Assembly: GCA_964473355.1 (NCBI GenBank)
Contig: CAYYOS010000032.1
Span: 1-18,946 of the forward strand
Origin: CAYYOS01 sp964473355
GTDB taxonomy: Bacteria; Pseudomonadota; Gammaproteobacteria; Burkholderiales; REEB80
Reading direction: 5' to 3'
Length of the DNA: 18,946 bases
A program made the translations under genes and the position numbers. The stretch's first letter is position 1. The number at the start of each line of letters is the position of its first letter. Of the stretch, positions 15,988-18,946 are shown in pieces. The notes below the pieces were generated by a model, which saw only the letters and a list, made by a program, of their open reading frames with translations, made no database searches and was not told the origin of the DNA.

Positions 15988-16704
15988 TTGGTCCCGGCGC
16001 TAAGCAGGCGGAGTCGGCCCGGGGGCGGCTCCACGCCCCCCGTCCAATGNNNNNNNNNNTTAAGTGTGGCGGGCATAATCCTGGCACTGCATATTGCAAT
16101 TTGGCGTGAGCTTTCTATCGATTTACCGGTATCCTCATCCAAGATTATCAGTCACATCGAAGTCGAGTTGCGCGCAATTGAGCCTCAGCCACGACAAACG
16201 CGTATTGCGCAACCGCCCCAAAAAACCACGGCACAATCTCAATTAATAGCGCGGCAGCCAATTTCGACTTCGTCCTCCCGCCGACTACCGGATTCTCTGC
16301 CCCAAAACATGACGCCACCTATCGTTCAGGCGGATGTGCCGGTAACTGCGTCTCCCGCACCTGCACCTATGGAAAGCCCGGCCCCTGACCCTACACCAAG
16401 TAATAGTCCTGGCGAGACAATTGTGCCGCCTCGTAATCCGGCTTACTTGCATAATCCCAAACCGATTTACCCGATGGCGGCCCGCCGAGCGGGTTATGAG
16501 GGGAAAGTAATCGTTAGAGCCTTAATTCAAACTGATGGCAGCGCGGAACGCGTTGAGGTGAAAAAGAGCAGTGGTTATGAATTGCTAGATCGTGCTGCGC
16601 TAGAGGCAGTTAAAAAATGGCGATTTGTTCCCGCTACACGCGGTAGCGAATCCATTGTTGAGTGGGTCGAGATTCCCTGGGTATTTAAATTGGAGGAAGA
16701 ATAA
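15988..16704 (+). CDS. tonB: TonB energy transducer (contains assembly gap)
   Basis: TonB spans the periplasm and carries proton-motive energy from ExbB-ExbD to the outer-membrane receptor. After the gap come one membrane helix (LSVAGIILALHIAIW, about 25-39), a Pro-rich spacer (about 66-150, with repeated Pro, Ala and Ser), and a C-terminal domain from about 155. That domain contains NPKPIYPMAARRAGYEGKV, the YP motif that contacts TonB boxes, and LLDRAALEAVKKWRFVPA. Ten Ns at 16050-16059 fall between the short Arg-rich N-terminus and the helix. The real length of missing DNA is unknown, so the first 24 residues are provisional. DNA just before the gap is unusually GC-rich with a strong hairpin. 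It starts 19 bases after the receptor stop and overlaps exbB as TAATG. It is probably dedicated to this receptor. Confidence 0.88.
   Translation: MVPALSRRSRPGGGSTPPVQXXXXLSVAGIILALHIAIWRELSIDLPVSSSKIISHIEVELRAIEPQPRQTRIAQPPQKTTAQSQLIARQPISTSSSRRLPDSLPQNMTPPIVQADVPVTASPAPAPMESPAPDPTPSNSPGETIVPPRNPAYLHNPKPIYPMAARRAGYEGKVIVRALIQTDGSAERVEVKKSSGYELLDRAALEAVKKWRFVPATRGSESIVEWVEIPWVFKLEEE
16021..16040. repeat. GC-rich inverted repeat next to the assembly gap
   Basis: GGGGGCG (16021-16027) and CGCCCCC (16034-16040) form a perfect seven-base-pair stem with a six-base loop, ten bases before the run of Ns. Such a hairpin could have caused the break in assembly. Confidence 0.55.
16050..16059. other. Assembly gap (10 Ns)
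   Basis: Ten consecutive Ns lie inside tonB. Ten is a conventional placeholder, so the true length and the local reading frame are unknown. Confidence 0.95.
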
Positions 16705-17390
16705 TGTTCACGTGGCAACATAATGCTGCACCGGTCGTCACCGCGACGCTTTGGCTGCTTATAATATTTTCAGTGATCACATGGACCATTATCGTCGTGA
16801 AGTTCTGGCGACAATGGCGCCTTGCACGGCAGAATGCTGCGTTTCATCTACGTTTCTGGCAAGCCACAAGCTGGCAGGCGGCGGGCGAAGCAGCAGCGCA
16901 AAACTTAGGAAGCTTGGCTGCACTTGCGCGCGCCGGTTTTGAAGTCATGGCAAACATGCGCAAACCGGGTGCGGATCTAGCCCACAGCGGCGATCTTCAG
17001 GATATTTTGGAGCGCAGTTTACGCCAAGAGGTGCAAAACCAACAAGGCATCCTCGATACGGGCTTAGCGCCTCTCGCGAGCATAGGCAGCACAGCCCCTT
17101 TCGTGGGGTTGTTTGGCACGGTGTGGGGCATTATGCAGGCGTTGCAGGCAATATCAAAAACAGGGTCGGCCGGGCTCGATGTGGTTGCCGGCCCGATAGG
17201 TGAAGCATTAATTGCGACGGCATTGGGCATTGCCACGGCAGTCCCCGCCGTACTTGCATATAACTTTTTTCTGCGTCGATTAAAAACTAACGTCGCGCAA
17301 CTGGAAAATTTCGCCACGGATTTTTTGCATCTTGCCATAAAAAATAATCTCAAAAGCACAGGAGACAAAGACCATGGCAACGCAAACTAG
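16704..17390 (+). CDS. exbB: ExbB/TolQ/MotA-family proton channel subunit
   Basis: This 228-residue inner-membrane protein forms, with ExbD, the proton-driven motor that energises TonB. Three membrane helices are visible at about 12-34, 127-150 and 168-192. The second contains IGSTAPFVGLFGTVWGIMQA, the family's signature segment, and the third contains GEALIATALGIATAVPAV with the conserved Thr residues lining the channel. The cytoplasmic loop between the first and second helices is the usual length. The ATG shares a base with the tonB stop (TAATG) and has GGAGGA six bases upstream. The 3' end overlaps exbD by 17 bases. TolQ is excluded by the absence of tol-pal genes and by the tonB context. 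Confidence 0.93.
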   Translation: MFTWQHNAAPVVTATLWLLIIFSVITWTIIVVKFWRQWRLARQNAAFHLRFWQATSWQAAGEAAAQNLGSLAALARAGFEVMANMRKPGADLAHSGDLQDILERSLRQEVQNQQGILDTGLAPLASIGSTAPFVGLFGTVWGIMQALQAISKTGSAGLDVVAGPIGEALIATALGIATAVPAVLAYNFFLRRLKTNVAQLENFATDFLHLAIKNNLKSTGDKDHGNAN

Positions 17391-17778
17391 ATTTACCGAT
17401 CAAAGCATGATGGCGGAAATTAACGTGACGCCCCTGGTGGACGTAATGCTGGTGTTGCTGATTATTTTTATCGTTACTGCGCCGCTTTTAATGCAAGGCA
17501 TACCGCTTAATTTACCTAAAGCCTCCGCCTCGGCGTTAAATTCGTCAAAACAAATCCAATTAAGCATTGATAGCAATCAACAACTTTATCTCGACAAAGC
17601 ACCGCTGGAAAGATCGCAACTAAAAGCCAAACTTCAAGCGCTACATACAGATTCGCCGGAACTGACCGTAGAGCTCATGGTGGACGAACGGGTGCAATAC
17701 GGGGAAGTCGCAAAAACGATGGCAACGATACAGCAAGCGGGGATTAGCAAACTAGTATTTGTAACAGCAAACGAATAA
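17374..17778 (+). CDS. exbD: ExbD/TolR-family biopolymer transport protein
   Basis: This 134-residue inner-membrane protein is the partner of ExbB. A short cytoplasmic N-terminus with INVTPLVD leads into a single helix (about 23-42). Asp23, in PLVDVMLVLL, corresponds to the essential protonatable Asp of ExbD. The periplasmic domain (about 45-134) has the expected length, with VQYGEVAKTMATIQQAGI near the end. AGGAG lies nine bases before the ATG, inside the exbB coding region. It is the last gene of the receptor-tonB-exbB-exbD series and ends eight bases from the convergent glutaredoxin stop. I see no terminator in that interval. Confidence 0.93.
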   Translation: MATQTRFTDQSMMAEINVTPLVDVMLVLLIIFIVTAPLLMQGIPLNLPKASASALNSSKQIQLSIDSNQQLYLDKAPLERSQLKAKLQALHTDSPELTVELMVDERVQYGEVAKTMATIQQAGISKLVFVTANE

Positions 17779-17785
17779 GCGTGCG

Positions 17786-18049
17786 CTAAGGGGGTGACGC
17801 CATCATGGCGTCGAGCGCGCCATCCATGTGCAACTCGGTCAACTCGCTAAATCCACCTATGCAGCGCCCATCTATGATGATTTGCGGGACCGTGCGGGCG
17901 CCATTGGTCACTCTGGAAAACTCACGTAAAGCTTCCTTGTGTTCGTCGATGCGCACTTCGTCAAAAGGAATATTCCATTTCTTAAGCAGCGTTTTGGCTT
18001 TGACACAAACAGGGCAAATTCCAGTGCTGTAGACGACAATACGAGCCAT
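17786..18049 (-). CDS. grxC: Glutaredoxin (GrxC type)
   Basis: This 87-residue cytosolic thiol-disulfide oxidoreductase works with glutathione. The dithiol active site is CPVC (12-15) instead of the common CPYC. The cis-Pro motif TVPQI, the region around IGGFSEL and the overall length match class I glutaredoxins. The first strand MARIVVYSTGICPVC is typical of GrxC. The Val in place of Tyr/Phe can alter redox potential and is found in some natural homologues. The ribosome binding site is weak. It converges with exbD and diverges from the ANTAR gene, with 97 bases between start codons, an AT-rich spacer that probably holds both promoters. No functional link with either neighbour is evident. Confidence 0.9.
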   Translation of the reverse strand: MARIVVYSTGICPVCVKAKTLLKKWNIPFDEVRIDEHKEALREFSRVTNGARTVPQIIIDGRCIGGFSELTELHMDGALDAMMASPP

Positions 18050-18146
18050 ATTTAGCTTTTTAATTAGAAATAATTATTGTACACGAATCGAGGGTAACTG
18101 CCCGGCCTGAAAGACAGTAGGCATGTTCATTGCTTAACATTTGCTT

Positions 18147-18737
18147 ATGAACCGCATTTATGTGTATGCAGAAACGCCCGAACGCTTGGCAACGATAACT
18201 CGCTCCTTACGTAAGGCGGCGTTCTCCGTTTCAGGGAGTTTATTTCATGACGCCGAAATTTCCATCGGAGTTGGCGAGCCGCGGCCATTTGTAATTGTCG
18301 TGGATATTGCATTACCGTCCGCGGCTTTTATAGAGCACTTGGCCACATTAAGTTCCAAGGAGTCGATACCAGTAGTAGTTTTTACGCCCGATGAGAGCCG
18401 CGAACATATTGAGCTCGCTATTCAGCAGGGTATCGCTGCCTATGTGGTGAATGGTTTCGAGGCAAGTCGTGTAGAAACTATCATTCATGTGGCGGTGGCG
18501 CGTTTCCGCACATTGCAAAATCTATCTCAAGAATTGCATAAAAAAGAGAAAGCGCTAGCGGAGCGCAAAATTATAGAGCGGGCCAAAGGCATCCTGATGG
18601 AAGAACGCGGGTTAAGCGAAAATGACGCGTTCATCGCTATGCGTAAAACTGCCATGGGCAGTGGCAAATCGATTATTGATATTGCCACTCAAATAATTAT
18701 TCTCGCGAAATTTCCCGTAACGACGACGAACTCGTAG
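18147..18737 (+). CDS. NasT-like ANTAR domain RNA-binding antitermination regulator
   Basis: This 196-residue protein has a receiver-like N-terminal domain, a helical linker (about 122-142) and a C-terminal ANTAR domain (about 133-185) containing ERAKGILMEERGLSENDAF. ANTAR proteins bind paired hexaloop hairpins in leader RNAs and prevent termination. The NasT branch controls nitrate assimilation. The receiver looks phosphorylation-deficient. The phosphorylatable Asp position is kept (Asp53) and Thr80 is present, but the acidic pair after strand 1 is reduced to one Glu (VYAETP) and the conserved Lys is Asn102 (YVVNG). The ATG at 18147 is preferred over TTG 18141 because the first strand begins there. 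No nasS-type sensor or nitrate gene is visible before the window ends, so the specific pathway is unproven. Confidence 0.82.
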   Translation: MNRIYVYAETPERLATITRSLRKAAFSVSGSLFHDAEISIGVGEPRPFVIVVDIALPSAAFIEHLATLSSKESIPVVVFTPDESREHIELAIQQGIAAYVVNGFEASRVETIIHVAVARFRTLQNLSQELHKKEKALAERKIIERAKGILMEERGLSENDAFIAMRKTAMGSGKSIIDIATQIIILAKFPVTTTNS

Positions 18738-18946
18738 CATTTTTTTAGTGCGCGGTTGTATTTCTGCTCCAAGGGAGTGCGTGGAACCCAAAAAAGAGCA
18801 TTGCCTCACTCTTTTCCCAGAAGGCCACGACGACAACATCCACATGGTGATCGCGCATCGCCTGATCGACGTTTCCCGACTTCGTCACGCAAAAGCGCCG
18901 CATTGTTCCAATACCTGCACTCCCCTTAGACGCTCTGCCCTATTCG
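18738..18946. other. Unassigned 209-bp end region
   Basis: No convincing gene starts here. AAAAGAG (18792-18798) and CTCTTTT (18809-18815) form an AT-rich hairpin that, read on the minus strand, ends in a run of Ts and could be a weak terminator. A 52-codon minus-strand frame crosses it but has no recognisable motif. If nitrate genes follow, part of this could be a leader targeted by the ANTAR protein, but I could not identify the paired hexaloops. Confidence 0.3.

Noticed and set aside
17799..17815. Inverted repeat GACGCCAT-C-ATGGCGTC near the exbD/grxC junction as a terminator
   Set aside because: It lies within the glutaredoxin coding sequence and has no T-run on either strand.
18784..18845. 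Possible small minus-strand gene at the window end (52 codons from an ATG in the tail)
   Set aside because: No ribosome binding site of note, no recognisable motif, and it crosses a hairpin. It is too short to call from one sequence.

Overview
The window looks like chromosome of a mesophilic, Gram-negative beta- or gammaproteobacterium. The evidence is outer-membrane barrels, a TonB/ExbB/ExbD set, a PEP-CTERM surface protein with its associated acyltransferase, a GGDEF-EAL protein and a NasT-like ANTAR regulator. Base composition is moderate (close to half GC by eye) and fairly even. The exceptions are a GC-rich patch inside the acyltransferase gene and another just before a 10-N assembly gap in tonB. 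I saw no transposase, integrase, CRISPR array, tRNA or rRNA.

Layout. (1) 3-3159, plus: the 3' part of an FG-GAP-like gene, then a large secreted kelch-type propeller protein two bases downstream, ended by a hairpin terminator. (2) 3423-4810: a PEP-CTERM surface protein (plus) and an HNH endonuclease (minus) converge. Their stop codons share the four bases CTAG, which sit inside a bidirectional terminator. (3) 4921-7785: copA, a Cu(I)-exporting P-type ATPase (minus), diverges from a 68-residue CopZ-like copper chaperone (plus). (4) 8016-8807: a PEP-CTERM/exosortase-associated acyltransferase. (5) 8854-13435: a tight plus-strand operon of a small periplasmic PBP-like protein, an outer-membrane porin-like barrel and a two-TM sensor with PAS, GGDEF and EAL domains. 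The first gene appears to start at a rare ATT codon. (6) 13484-17778: a promoter with a Zur-like site, a small His/CxxC membrane protein, a ZnuD-like TonB-dependent receptor, then tonB, exbB and exbD. (7) 17786-18737: a glutaredoxin (minus) diverging from a NasT-like ANTAR protein whose receiver domain lacks key phosphorylation residues. The last 209 bases hold nothing I can assign.

How the genes fit together. Region 6 reads as a self-contained metal-uptake unit (receptor plus its own energy-coupling complex), most likely for zinc. Region 3 is copper export and trafficking. Region 5 is the best candidate for a little-described system: a periplasmic ligand-binding-like protein, an outer-membrane pore and an inner-membrane c-di-GMP enzyme, one part per envelope layer, co-transcribed with almost no spacing. 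Regions 2 and 4 hold one substrate and one accessory enzyme of the PEP-CTERM/exosortase pathway, with no exosortase in the window.
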